Source: JAFARZ01 sp035651595
Lineage (GTDB): Bacteria; Actinomycetota; Actinomycetes; Streptosporangiales; Streptosporangiaceae
DNA: 64,000 nt
Direction: 5' to 3'
NCBI GenBank assembly: GCA_035651595.1
Contig: DASRFJ010000241.1
Location: 48,134-112,133, forward strand
Below the pieces are notes generated by a model, which did no database searches, was not told the DNA's origin, and saw nothing but the letters and a program-made list of their open reading frames with translations. Numbering within the stretch: position 1 is the first letter of the stretch; each line of letters begins with the position of its first letter. The translations under genes and the position numbers were made by a program. Of this stretch, positions 34,952-43,441 are shown piece by piece.

Positions 34952-35198
34952 CCGGTTCTCCTCCTCACCACTTAGCCCGGGAAATAATGTATGCCATTTA
35001 ATTTATCCCAGGGCTAGGCAGAGACGGAGACCGATAAGACCACTTCGTTAAGTCGCAACCGTTAATTTTATTGCCGACGAAAGAGCCAGCTAACGGAGAA
35101 GATCAGCAAAGATCACGTAGTACGGCCGATCCGCGCCCGGCGGCGCCTTCAGGGCCGCTGCATGGACATACTTGAGCTAGACGCCGAGGGAGATACGC
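34952..35198. promoter_or_regulatory. Divergent promoter region, VioB-like gene and MFS gene
   Basis: About 250 bases, notably AT-rich at 34980-35075 (ATTTAATTTATCCC and GTTAATTTTATTG). It holds CACTTCGTTAAGT (35041-35053) and, in reverse orientation, AGCTAACGGAGAAG (35088-35101), both like the motif in the gaps near 31.4 and 46.6 kb. Promoters for both genes should be here. Confidence 0.5.
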
Positions 35199-36509
35199 AT
35201 GATTATGCGACGCAATGTGGCCTTCTGCCTGATGGGAGGTCTTTTGGGGGTATTGATGGCCGCCGCGGGGGCACCCTCCCCATTGTACGATGTATATCAG
35301 GGCGCCTGGAAGTTCTCGGCAACCACGCTCACCGTGATATTCGCGGTGTACGCGATCGCTTTGCTGGCCGCTTTTCTCGTGCTCGGGCGGCTGTCCGACC
35401 ACGTAGGCCGCAAGCCGGTAATCATCATCGCGCTACTTGTCGAGGTCGCGGCGATAGCATGCTTCCTCGCCGCCGATTCGGTCGCCCTGCTCTATACGGC
35501 AAGGATCCTTCAGGGCCTCGCCACCGGAGCGGCGACGGGAGCGATCAGCGCATCGTTGATAGAACTGCACCCGCCGGGAAACACTCAGCTCGCGCCGCTG
35601 ATCAACAGCTCCGCGCCGTCGATGGGCCTGGCCGTAGGAGCCCTGGGCTCCAGCCTGCTGGTGCAGTACGCGCCGGCGCCGTTGCGGTTCGTTTACTGGA
35701 TCCTGCTCGCCATGTGCGTCCTGGGCATCGCCTTGACCCTCGGCATCCGGGAACCAGGCCAGCGCCGCGACGGAGTCCTCGCCTCACTCAGACCACAGGC
35801 CGGCATACCCGCGGCCGCTCGCCGGACCTTCATCACGGGCGTGCCGTGCCTGATCGCCTGCTGGGCACTGGGGGGCTTCTACCTGGCACTCGCGCCATCG
35901 GTCGCGGCCACCATGGTTCAATCGACTGACGCGGTCGTGGGCGGCTCGGTCATCTTCCTGCTCACGAGCGTCGGCGCCGCCAGCACCGTGCTGTTTCGCA
36001 ACGTAAGCCCGCCGGTCGCGATGGCTGGGGGATGCCTCCTGCTCACCGCGGGGGTCGCGGGCACCGTCGGGTCTATCGCGGCCGGCAGCGTCACCGGGCT
36101 GTTTCTCGGGACGGCGGTCTCCGGCATCGGCTTCGGCCTCGGATTCCTCGGCGTTTTCCGTGTGCTGAGCGCGCTGGCACCACCCGAAGGGCGTGCCGCG
36201 ATGATCACCGCGATCTACATCGTGTCCTATCTCGGCTTCAGCCTCCCCGTTATCGCGGCTGGCTTCGCCGCGACCCACGTCGGCCTGCACACCACGGCTC
36301 TCGTCTACGGTTCCGCCGTCGCGGGTCTGGCCCTGCTCGCCGCGATCGGCCTGGCCACCAGCCTCCTCCGGCCGGCGCTCTCGCCGCCGGCCGAGGCCGT
36401 CACACCGGCCAGCCCGTGCTGCGCGCCGATTCATGCCGGCGCCCCATCCCAGGCCGTGACCCGTCAACCACTGCAGGCCGCCGGCACAACGCGCAATCAG
36501 CCGGGCTAG
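35199..36509 (+). CDS. MFS transporter
   Basis: A 436-residue major-facilitator protein. AGGGAG before the ATG gives a good ribosome site. It has motif A (GRLSDHVGRKP, about 67-77) and about 12 membrane helices, with the two halves split by a short charged loop near 195-210 (REPGQRRDG). A proline-rich cytoplasmic C-tail follows. It is the first gene of a rightward set that continues with two Nif11-like genes, an alpha/beta hydrolase and two GMC oxidoreductases, with 17 bases to the next start. It could export the product of that set. Confidence 0.9.
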   Translation: MIMRRNVAFCLMGGLLGVLMAAAGAPSPLYDVYQGAWKFSATTLTVIFAVYAIALLAAFLVLGRLSDHVGRKPVIIIALLVEVAAIACFLAADSVALLYTARILQGLATGAATGAISASLIELHPPGNTQLAPLINSSAPSMGLAVGALGSSLLVQYAPAPLRFVYWILLAMCVLGIALTLGIREPGQRRDGVLASLRPQAGIPAAARRTFITGVPCLIACWALGGFYLALAPSVAATMVQSTDAVVGGSVIFLLTSVGAASTVLFRNVSPPVAMAGGCLLLTAGVAGTVGSIAAGSVTGLFLGTAVSGIGFGLGFLGVFRVLSALAPPEGRAAMITAIYIVSYLGFSLPVIAAGFAATHVGLHTTALVYGSAVAGLALLAAIGLATSLLRPALSPPAEAVTPASPCCAPIHAGAPSQAVTRQPLQAAGTTRNQPG

Positions 36510-36526
36510 AGAATCAGGAGGGCCCT

Positions 36527-36862
36527 ATGCCCAAGAAGAGTCTCATTGACTTCCTTGTCTTGCTGAAGTCCGATCGCACCAGGTTCGCGACGTACGACAC
36601 GCGCAACCTCGCGCAGTTCATCTTTCACGCCCAGAACGAGGGATTTGAGTTCACCAAAGCCGATATAGATCAGGTGATCGGCAAGCTCGAAGTCGACGCG
36701 GTCACCGTCAAGGATCATGAGGAATTCGGCGCGAGCAGCGCTCTCTGGCACGACATGTGGGGATGCCGGAGACTCGACTACCTGATTAACAGGCTGCTGC
36801 CTAGGTTTACGGACAGCGAACTGGCCGCGGTCAGCACCGACGATACCCAGGAATGGTCATGA
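36527..36862 (+). CDS. Nif11-like small protein A
   Basis: A 111-residue protein, starting at ATG 36527 after AGGAGGG. It has the Nif11-type pattern: FLVLLKSDRTRF, a helical stretch, and GFEF (residues 39-42) followed by an acidic helix. The C-terminal half carries ALWHDMWGCRRLDYLINRLL, which matches a segment in the next protein, so they form a related pair. Nif11 domains occur as leader regions of RiPP precursors and in proteins of unknown role. No double-glycine cleavage site follows the leader here, so a peptide precursor role is not demonstrated. It overlaps the next gene by ATGA. Confidence 0.7.
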   Translation: MPKKSLIDFLVLLKSDRTRFATYDTRNLAQFIFHAQNEGFEFTKADIDQVIGKLEVDAVTVKDHEEFGASSALWHDMWGCRRLDYLINRLLPRFTDSELAAVSTDDTQEWS

Positions 36863-37170
36863 GCACCGCAAACATACCCGCATTCCTACGTTACCTGGCG
36901 GCCAATCAAAACCAGCTGGAAGAGCTTGAGACACAGGCCAAAGATAATGTCATCAGGCGCGCGGCCGACCTCGGCTTCGAGTTTTCGGAAGACGAATTCG
37001 ACACGCTAATCTGGGACAGCGAGCAGCGCCTAGCCGAATTCCGCCGCGATAAGTTCGACGCAACCTTCCCGCTCTGGGATCTAATGTGGGGAAAGTATTA
37101 CCTGGAATACCTTGTCACAGACCTGACGCCAAGCTGTACCGAATCCGGGCTCGTGGGCTGGGAGATGTGA
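36859..37170 (+). CDS. Nif11-like small protein B
   Basis: A 103-residue paralogue of protein A, starting at ATG 36859 with an ATGA overlap; MVM at 36853 is an alternative. The pattern IPAFLRYLAANQNQLEELE, GFEFSEDEFDTL (GFEF again at 39-42) and FPLWDLMWGKYYLEYLV aligns with protein A over its whole length, with no gap up to residue 65 or so. Both have an LW-x(1-2)-MWG motif. The tail ends in ESGLVGWEM. The alpha/beta hydrolase begins eight bases later. It may be a pathway substrate, a carrier or a regulator. Confidence 0.7.
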   Translation: MSTANIPAFLRYLAANQNQLEELETQAKDNVIRRAADLGFEFSEDEFDTLIWDSEQRLAEFRRDKFDATFPLWDLMWGKYYLEYLVTDLTPSCTESGLVGWEM

Positions 37171-37178
37171 GAATCACA

Positions 37179-38075
37179 ATGGGAAAATACGCACTATATG
37201 CGGGTCGCGACTGGTCAGTTAACCACGATCAGGAGGCTGACGTAGGCAACGCGACGCTGCGGTACACCACGGTCGGACAGGGCGAGCCAGTGCTGTGCAT
37301 CCACGGCACGAACATCGCCGACAGCGTGATCACCCCGCTGCACGGGTTTTATCCCGAACTGTTCGAGGACTACAAGCTGATCAGCTACTACCGTGCCGGA
37401 TACAACGGGAGCACGCTGAAGAGTCCCGAGTTGTCCATCGAGGACAGCGCGGAGCACGTCAAGGGAATGCTCGACCACCTGGGTCTGGAGAAGGCTCACA
37501 TCCTGGCGTTCTCGTTCGGCGGCGTCATCGGCTTCCAGTTCATGCTCTCCTACCCCGAGCGTGTGCGGAGCGCCATCCTGCTCGAGCCCTACCTGCCGCG
37601 TGAGGCACCCGACGCCGTACAGGCGAATATCGACGCGTTCGTGGGCGCGATGGACTTGTACAAGGCGGGGCGCAAGCTGGAAGCCGCGCAGTACTACATG
37701 GTGAAGGTCTGCGGCGACAGCTTCCTTCCCGCGGTCGACATGACCGGGCCGATCGACGTGTGGGACCGGGTCGAGCAGTGCGTCGACACGGCGTTCACCG
37801 TCGACTTTCCCGCGATCTCGAACTGGGGATTCCGCATGTCGCGGGCCGACAGCATGGTCAAAAGCAAGCCGGCCATGCCGGTTCTCGCCGCGATGGGCCT
37901 GGACAGTGAGGCGGCGATGCCAGGATTCCGCGAGACTCAGCGGTTCCTGATGACCTGGCTCCCGCAGGCGGAACGCTGTGGCGTCCCGCGCGCGACCCAC
38001 GGCATGCAGAGCATGAACCCTGTCGCCGTCGGTGAGGCGGCCCACGCGTTCCTGAAGCGCCACCCCATAGCTTAG
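37179..38075 (+). CDS. Alpha/beta hydrolase
   Basis: A 298-residue alpha/beta hydrolase. The start at ATG 37179 is nine bases after the Nif11-like gene; upstream in-frame starts lie inside that gene. The oxyanion HGT is in LCIHGTNIAD, the nucleophile is in AFSFGGVIGF (Ser near 112; a GxSxG variant with Ala-Phe), and the catalytic His is in RATHGMQ (near 274). A cap region of about 60 residues sits between YLPREAPDAV and MSRADSMV. It may hydrolyse an ester, epoxide or lactone in the pathway. Position in the operon next to two GMC enzymes supports a tailoring role. Confidence 0.88.
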   Translation: MGKYALYAGRDWSVNHDQEADVGNATLRYTTVGQGEPVLCIHGTNIADSVITPLHGFYPELFEDYKLISYYRAGYNGSTLKSPELSIEDSAEHVKGMLDHLGLEKAHILAFSFGGVIGFQFMLSYPERVRSAILLEPYLPREAPDAVQANIDAFVGAMDLYKAGRKLEAAQYYMVKVCGDSFLPAVDMTGPIDVWDRVEQCVDTAFTVDFPAISNWGFRMSRADSMVKSKPAMPVLAAMGLDSEAAMPGFRETQRFLMTWLPQAERCGVPRATHGMQSMNPVAVGEAAHAFLKRHPIA

Positions 38076-38085
38076 AGGATCGGAA

Positions 38086-39585
38086 ATGGAATTCGACTAT
38101 GTCATCGCCGGCGCTGGAGCGGCCGGCTGCGTGATCGCACGCAGGCTGATAGAGCAGTCCGACGCCACTGTCCTGCTGCTCGAGGCCGGCGGCCCCGACC
38201 GCCTGGAATCGATTCACGCCACCGACGTACCGACCACGACCTCGATGTGGGGCGCCCCGGAGGTGTGCTGGCCCTACACGTCTGAGCCTCAGCCGGGCCT
38301 GAAAGGGCGAGTGGTCCCGATACCCCAGGGCAGGGTCATCGGCGGCGGGACGTCGATCAACGCGATGCTCTATGTCCGGGGAAACCCGCGGGACTTCGAC
38401 TACTGGAGTCAGCTCGGCAACGCCGGGTGGGGCTACGACGACATGGTGCCCTATTTCAAGCGCGCCGAGTCCACGTTGACCATCCGGACGCTTGACGCTC
38501 CGAGTTCGTCGTCCAGCGCCTTCGTCAGAGCTGCCCGGGAACTCGGCTGCGGTGGCGGCGACGCGTTCGATTACAACGGCGAGCGCCAGGACGGCGGCGC
38601 CTTCCTCTATCAGTCGACACGCGAGGCGGCCGACCGCCGGTGCAGCACCGCGACCGCGTACCTCAACCCGATTCTCGGTCACCCCCGGCTTGTCCTGCGC
38701 ACCGGTGTGAGCGTCGCCAGGGTGACCCTCCGCGGGACCCGCGCTGCCGGAGTCGAATACGTCGACGACGGGCAGCTTGTCACCGCCGAGGCGAAAGCCG
38801 AGGTGATCGTGTCCTGCGGCGCGCTCGGCACCCCGAAGGTGCTCATGCTGAGCGGCATCGGCCCCGCCACGCACCTGCGCGACCATGGCCTGGATCCCGT
38901 CGTCGATCTTCCCGGGGTGGGCCGGAACCTTCAGGATCATATGGTCTTCGGGGTCGGCTGGGAATGCCTTGCCGAGCAGCCTCCGCCGGAGTTGCTCGCC
39001 GAGGCCGGCCTGTTCATGCGCAGCCGGCCCGGGCTTGACGCCGCATCTCCGGACTTGCAGATCTTCTTCGGGCCCGTGCAGTTCCTCGCTCCGCGGTACC
39101 AGATCGACGGGCCCGGGTTCACGTTCGCGCCGATTCTCGCCCAGCCACGTAGTCGCGGCACGGTCACCCTGCGCTCCGCGGACCCGGTGGACGTCCCCGT
39201 CATCGACCCGCATTACCTCGAAGCCGCCCCGGACATGGACGTGCTGGTATCCGGCATCGAGATCGGGCGCCGGATGGTCGGCGCGTCCGCCTTCGACGGA
39301 TTGCGGGGCCGTGAACTTGCCCCCGGCGCCGAGGTGACCTCGCGAGCCGGTCTTGAGGACTATGTCCGGGAACAGGCGCAAACGGTCTGGCATCCCGCCG
39401 GCACCTGTCAGATGGGCTACGGTCCCGACGCGGTCACCGACGCCCAGCTCCGGGTGCACGGTATCGAGGCGCTCCGCGTGGCGGACGCGTCAGTGATGCC
39501 GACGATCACCACCGGAAACACCCAGGCACCGGTGATCGCCATCGCCGAGCGAGCGGCGGATCTCATCCTCGCGAAGGAGTCATAG
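38086..39585 (+). CDS. GMC-family FAD oxidoreductase (first)
   Basis: A 499-residue glucose-methanol-choline oxidoreductase. The FAD motif GAGAAGCVIARRL is at the N-terminus, and the GMC signature GRVIGGGTSINAML near 85-98 holds the flavin. The C-terminal catalytic His is in VWHPAGTCQMG (near 435) and the second catalytic position is Asn in GNTQAPVIAIAERAA. The gene starts 11 bases after the hydrolase. Such enzymes oxidise alcohols with oxygen or another acceptor. It is a tandem paralogue of the next gene. Confidence 0.93.
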   Translation: MEFDYVIAGAGAAGCVIARRLIEQSDATVLLLEAGGPDRLESIHATDVPTTTSMWGAPEVCWPYTSEPQPGLKGRVVPIPQGRVIGGGTSINAMLYVRGNPRDFDYWSQLGNAGWGYDDMVPYFKRAESTLTIRTLDAPSSSSSAFVRAARELGCGGGDAFDYNGERQDGGAFLYQSTREAADRRCSTATAYLNPILGHPRLVLRTGVSVARVTLRGTRAAGVEYVDDGQLVTAEAKAEVIVSCGALGTPKVLMLSGIGPATHLRDHGLDPVVDLPGVGRNLQDHMVFGVGWECLAEQPPPELLAEAGLFMRSRPGLDAASPDLQIFFGPVQFLAPRYQIDGPGFTFAPILAQPRSRGTVTLRSADPVDVPVIDPHYLEAAPDMDVLVSGIEIGRRMVGASAFDGLRGRELAPGAEVTSRAGLEDYVREQAQTVWHPAGTCQMGYGPDAVTDAQLRVHGIEALRVADASVMPTITTGNTQAPVIAIAERAADLILAKES

Positions 39586-39587
39586 TC

Positions 39588-41204
39588 ATGACCGCGAATT
39601 TCGACTTCATCATCGTGGGGGCCGGGGCCGCGGGGTCGGTGCTTGCCAGCCGGCTCTCCGAACTCGAGGACGCCACCGTGCTGCTCCTTGAGGCCGGCAC
39701 CGCCACCATCACCGAGGCGTCAGTGAGCCCGCAACGGTGGAACCAGGTCCTGCTGACGGACCTGGACTGGGCATATATGAGCGAGCCGCAGCCGGGAATG
39801 GGCGGCACCACGGTCTATTCCGCGGCCGGACGCGGTCTCGGCGGCACGTCGAACATCTATCACATGATCCACACCCGCGGCCGTCCGGAGGACTACGACG
39901 GATGGGCGGCCGCCGGCTGCCCGGGATGGACCTTCGACGAAGTCCTGCCATACCTGCAGCGGCTCGAGGACCAGCGCGACGACACCAATCCGACGGCGGG
40001 TCACGGCGGCCCGATGACGGTCATCAACGCCAAGGACATGGGCAACCCCGTCTCGGTGGCGTACCTCGAAGCCTGCGCGGAGCTCGGCTATCCGATCGTC
40101 GACGACTTCAACGCCACGGAGTCAGGTGCGGGGTGGCATCACGTCGACATCCGGGACGGGAAGCGCTGCGGTGCGTTCCGCGCCTACCTGGAGCCGGCCC
40201 TTCAGCGTGACAACCTCACCGTGGAGACGGGCGCCATGGTCGTCTCGCTGCTGTTGCGCGGCGATCGCTGCACGGGCGTGCGGTACCGGCGTGACGGCGA
40301 GCAGACCGAGGCATACGCGGCCCATCAGGTCATCGTCTGCGCCGGCGCCATCGGCTCGCCCAAGGTCTTGCTGCTGTCGGGCATCGGCGATCCCTCCCGG
40401 CTGGCCGAGGCCGGCGTCCCGGCCACGACGGCGCTGCCCGGCGTCGGCGAGAACTTCCACGACCATCCGCTGATCATCGGTCCCATCGGCCATCTCAACC
40501 GGAAGCCACCCGAGCCCCGCGGCCAGGTCACCGAAGTCGCGCTGTTCACCGCTTCCGGTCCGGGACAGCAAGTCCCGGATCTGGAGATCTGTTTTGTCCA
40601 TCGCGCGCCGTGGGGGTCGAAGTTCTTCGAGAACGTGATCAAGCGGGTGAAGACCGGCCAGCCGGTGGAATCGACGGAGGAGCTCGTCGATCCCCAGGTC
40701 GTGCTCACCCTGCCCGGCCTGGTCCGGCCGCTGTCCCGTGGCGGGGTACGCCTGGCGGGACCCGATCCGGCCACTCCGGTCACGTTCAGCGCCGAGTACT
40801 ACACGGAGCCCTCGGACCTCGAGCGGACGGTCACGATGATGGAGATCGCACGTGAGGTCTATCGCGCCAGCCCGCTGGCGGACGGCTGGGGGCTGACCGA
40901 GCTGGCGCCGGGACCCGACGTCAAGACGCGAGCAGAGCTGACCGACTGGACCGTGGCCAATACCGGCTCCTACTACCATTTCGCCGGTTCTTGCCGCATG
41001 GGCACCGACGAAATGGCAGTGGTCGATCCACAGCTGAGAGTTCATGGCATCGACGGCCTGCGCGTAGCGGACGCCTCGGTCATGCCCGCCCTGGTCTCGG
41101 CCAATCCGCACACCACCGTCCTCATGATAGCGGAAAGGGCCGCGGAACTCATAAAGCAAGAATACGCAACCGCATCTGAAACGACGCTGGAGGTGATCCG
41201 ATGA
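39588..41204 (+). CDS. GMC-family FAD oxidoreductase (second)
   Basis: A 538-residue GMC enzyme starting three bases after the first, with AAGGAG inside the end of the previous gene. It has the FAD motif VGAGAAGSVLASRLSE, the GMC signature GRGLGGTSNIYHM, the catalytic His in YYHFAGSCRMG and Asn in NPHTTVLMIAERAA. It is about as diverged from the first as separate subfamilies, so the two probably act on different alcohols or in sequence. It overlaps the EthD-like gene by ATGA. Confidence 0.93.
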   Translation: MTANFDFIIVGAGAAGSVLASRLSELEDATVLLLEAGTATITEASVSPQRWNQVLLTDLDWAYMSEPQPGMGGTTVYSAAGRGLGGTSNIYHMIHTRGRPEDYDGWAAAGCPGWTFDEVLPYLQRLEDQRDDTNPTAGHGGPMTVINAKDMGNPVSVAYLEACAELGYPIVDDFNATESGAGWHHVDIRDGKRCGAFRAYLEPALQRDNLTVETGAMVVSLLLRGDRCTGVRYRRDGEQTEAYAAHQVIVCAGAIGSPKVLLLSGIGDPSRLAEAGVPATTALPGVGENFHDHPLIIGPIGHLNRKPPEPRGQVTEVALFTASGPGQQVPDLEICFVHRAPWGSKFFENVIKRVKTGQPVESTEELVDPQVVLTLPGLVRPLSRGGVRLAGPDPATPVTFSAEYYTEPSDLERTVTMMEIAREVYRASPLADGWGLTELAPGPDVKTRAELTDWTVANTGSYYHFAGSCRMGTDEMAVVDPQLRVHGIDGLRVADASVMPALVSANPHTTVLMIAERAAELIKQEYATASETTLEVIR

Positions 41205-41926
41205 TCCACCAGTTCATTTTCGCGGCTCCGAAGCCTGGGTTTACGGCAACCGAATTCCAGGATTACTGGACAAAGGTTCACGCGGTCAATTTCGCCAGCA
41301 AAATACCGCAGATAAAGCGCTATCTCATCGATGTCCGCATCCCGTTCCCAGGAGAGCTCGGCTCGCCGCAGCTTCCCCACCAGGGGATAGCGGAGATCTG
41401 GCTGGAGAACGAGGAGCAGCAGATCGCCTCGCTCCAGACCAAGGAGTTCCTCGAGGGCGCGCGGCGTGACGAACCGAACTGGGCCGCGTTCTGGCTGACC
41501 TTCGTGATCGATACCACGGCCTACGAGCCGGTCCCGGGTCAGGCGCCAGCGGGTAAAACGCCGTCCTGGGTAAAGCTCACGCTGCTGCGCAAGCGCCGGC
41601 CAGGGCTCGGTCTCGCCGAGTACCGCGACCGCAGCCTCGATTCCTACGCGGCCGCGATCGCCTCGCTCCCCGGATTGCGCCGGCACCTTCAGGCACACAC
41701 CAGGGACGGTGCTTACGTCTTCGGCGAAGCCCAGTTCGACAGTGTCGACCAGATATGGTTCGACGACGTTCCTGCTCTGACGACGGCACTAGATTCGGAA
41801 ATCTTCCACGAAAAGGTACTACCCGAGCAGTCGGCCCTGACCGATCCGAGATATGCATTCTCGCTGACCGCGAAGGAGAACTGGATTATGGGAATGGAGG
41901 ATTCCTCCGATGACCGTCAACGCTAG
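41201..41926 (+). CDS. EthD-domain protein
   Basis: A 241-residue protein that is probably two ferredoxin-like EthD/ABM units. The first is MIHQFIFAAPKPGFTATEFQDYW with TKVHA following; the second runs from WVKLTLLRKRRPGLGLAEYRD. The start has GGAGGTGATCCG. EthD-like proteins assist oxidative enzymes, act as decarboxylases or cyclases, or fold around phenolic products. The gene overlaps GMC-2 by ATGA and AKR by 17 bases, so its protein is made with the two enzymes. Function is inferred from context. Confidence 0.82.
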   Translation: MIHQFIFAAPKPGFTATEFQDYWTKVHAVNFASKIPQIKRYLIDVRIPFPGELGSPQLPHQGIAEIWLENEEQQIASLQTKEFLEGARRDEPNWAAFWLTFVIDTTAYEPVPGQAPAGKTPSWVKLTLLRKRRPGLGLAEYRDRSLDSYAAAIASLPGLRRHLQAHTRDGAYVFGEAQFDSVDQIWFDDVPALTTALDSEIFHEKVLPEQSALTDPRYAFSLTAKENWIMGMEDSSDDRQR

Positions 41927-42752
41927 CCCGGTGACCGAGGACGGGACGGCGCGGGTGCTGGCGGACGGCAGCAAACTGCCGCTGCTCGGGCTCGGCCTCT
42001 GGCAAGTGCCTGACGGACCTGACTGCGTCAACGCGGTCCGCTGGGCCCTCGACGCCGGGTACCGGCACATCGACACGGCCCAGGTGTACCGGAACGAAGC
42101 AAGCGTGGGGAAAGCCCTCAAGGAGAGCGGGCTCGGCCGCGACGAGGTGTTCATCACGACAAAGTTCAGTCCGTGGGGCAAGGACCCGGTAGGCGCCGCG
42201 GAGCAGAGCCTGCGCCAGTTCGGCACGGATTACGTAGACCTGTACCTTGTCCATTCGCCGCGAGGCGGGCCCACCTGGGCATGGCCTGGCATGGAGCGCG
42301 CCGCCGAGCTGGGTTACGCCCGCTCGATCGGGGTCTCGAATTTCGACGAGACCGACCTGGCGAGCGTCGTGACGGTCGCCAGCCGGAGGCCCGTGGTCAA
42401 CCAGGTGAACTTCAATCCCTTCGCTTACCGCCGGGCTCTGCTCGACGCCAGCCAGCGCAGCAACATCGCCCTGGAGGCATACAGCCCGCTGGGCACCGGG
42501 CGCCTCCTGTCGGACGCCACCGTCACCGCGATCGCCGCCGGCACCGGGCGGACGCCCGCGCAAGTGCTGCTTCGGTGGTCCGTGCAGCGCGGCATCCCGG
42601 TGGTCTCCAAGTCGACCCACCAGAAAAGGATCGAGGAGAACCTGCGGATCTTCGGCTTCGAGCTGTCCGACGAGGCTATGTCTCAGCTTGATGCCCTCGA
42701 TCAGACCGACGGTACTGGCATAGCAGCTGAACGAAAGTGGTGGGAGTACTGA
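41910..42752 (+). CDS. Aldo/keto reductase
   Basis: A 280-residue aldo/keto reductase with the tetrad Asp55 and Tyr60 (HIDTAQVYRNE), Lys85 (ITTKFSP) and His115 (LVHSPR). The NADPH-binding VVSKSTHQKRIEENL lies near 230. GGAGG precedes the ATG. It is translated in overlap with the EthD gene and reduces a carbonyl, perhaps one made by the GMC enzymes. It is the last full enzyme before the CDGxWP protein. Confidence 0.93.
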   Translation: MTVNASPVTEDGTARVLADGSKLPLLGLGLWQVPDGPDCVNAVRWALDAGYRHIDTAQVYRNEASVGKALKESGLGRDEVFITTKFSPWGKDPVGAAEQSLRQFGTDYVDLYLVHSPRGGPTWAWPGMERAAELGYARSIGVSNFDETDLASVVTVASRRPVVNQVNFNPFAYRRALLDASQRSNIALEAYSPLGTGRLLSDATVTAIAAGTGRTPAQVLLRWSVQRGIPVVSKSTHQKRIEENLRIFGFELSDEAMSQLDALDQTDGTGIAAERKWWEY

Positions 42753-42789
42753 TTTCCACGGCCACGCCCACTAGAGAGGACGCAGACAC

Positions 42790-43032
42790 ATGACAACGGC
42801 CGGCGAAGGCAGCACGATCAGCTACGAGGCGGACATCAAGCCCTTGTTCCGGGACAAGGACCGGGACTCGATGCGGCGCGTCTTCGATCTGTTCGACTAT
42901 TCCGACGTCGCCACGCACGCCGACGCCATCGTCGGCGCCCTGCGGAGCGGGAGAATGCCCTGCGACGGCGCGTGGCCCGCCGCTCAAGTCGAGACGCTCC
43001 AGCGCTGGATCGACGCAGGCAAGCCAGCCTAG
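42790..43032 (+). CDS. Small stand-alone CDGxWP-domain protein
   Basis: An 80-residue protein with GAGAGGACG before the ATG. It has the pattern IKPLFRDKDRDSMRRVFDLF, then a helix and MPCDGAWP with QRWIDAG after it. The same about 70-residue domain ends the 558-residue VioB-like protein and the 1035-residue multidomain protein. It is reminiscent of small cytochrome-like or scaffold domains but lacks CXXCH and has only one Cys. I do not recognise a named family. It is 37 bases after the AKR, so is part of this operon. Confidence 0.75.
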   Translation: MTTAGEGSTISYEADIKPLFRDKDRDSMRRVFDLFDYSDVATHADAIVGALRSGRMPCDGAWPAAQVETLQRWIDAGKPA

Positions 43033-43077
43033 GCTCACAGCCCTGGGCCGCCCCCTGCCCCGGCCCGCCCGCGAACT

Positions 43078-43105
43078 ATTGCGGGCACTGACCCCCCCGA
43101 TCCGG
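43078..43105. repeat. Partial copy of the GC-palindrome repeat at 56757
   Basis: From ATTGCGGGCACTGA onward 28 bases match 56757-56784 at 25 positions, but the right arm of the palindrome is missing here. It lies 46 bases after the CDGxWP gene and is probably a decayed member of that repeat family. Confidence 0.6.
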
Positions 43106-43441
43106 ATCCTGTTGACGAATTGCGCGCGCGTGGCCAGGCCGGCCGCCGGGCCTGGCCGCGTGCGCGCAGCCTGTGCCTGGAGTGCATTGTGCGACAACTG
43201 GGATAGAGCGCACCGGCAGTCCCGCCAACAACGTGGACGATTTCCCCATTGTGGAGGATCGACCCTCGTACCCAAGGGTCCCGTTACCACGAAGGGGAAA
43301 TCCGCCACGTTAACCGACGCTGATCGAGCCTGCCGGTGACCCGCCGGGCGGCCAGCGGCTGGAACAAACTGGAGCATTGCGGACAGCCGGCACGGCGGCC
43401 GACCCCGGCACGCCGGAAGCGCGGAGCCGGCGACCGGGCTG
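43106..43441. other. Intergenic region with palindromic element
   Basis: About 340 bases between the CDGxWP gene and the end of the multidomain gene on the other strand. It contains the two-tier palindrome at 43232-43309. No gene is credible here. Confidence 0.6.
43232..43309. repeat. Two-tier palindromic element, copy 2
   Basis: The outer arms CGTGGACGATTTCCCC (43232-43247) and GGGGAAATCCGCCACG (43294-43309) pair with two mismatches. The inner stem ACCCT (43262-43266) / AGGGT (43275-43279) has an 8-base loop. Both spacers are 14 bases, exactly as in the copy at 4960-5035. ACCACGA lies in the right spacer of both copies. Confidence 0.8.

Noticed and set aside
36032..36526. Upstream extension of Nif11-like gene A
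   Set aside because: It is a shifted reading of the MFS C-terminus; ATG 36527 has a strong AGGAGGG.
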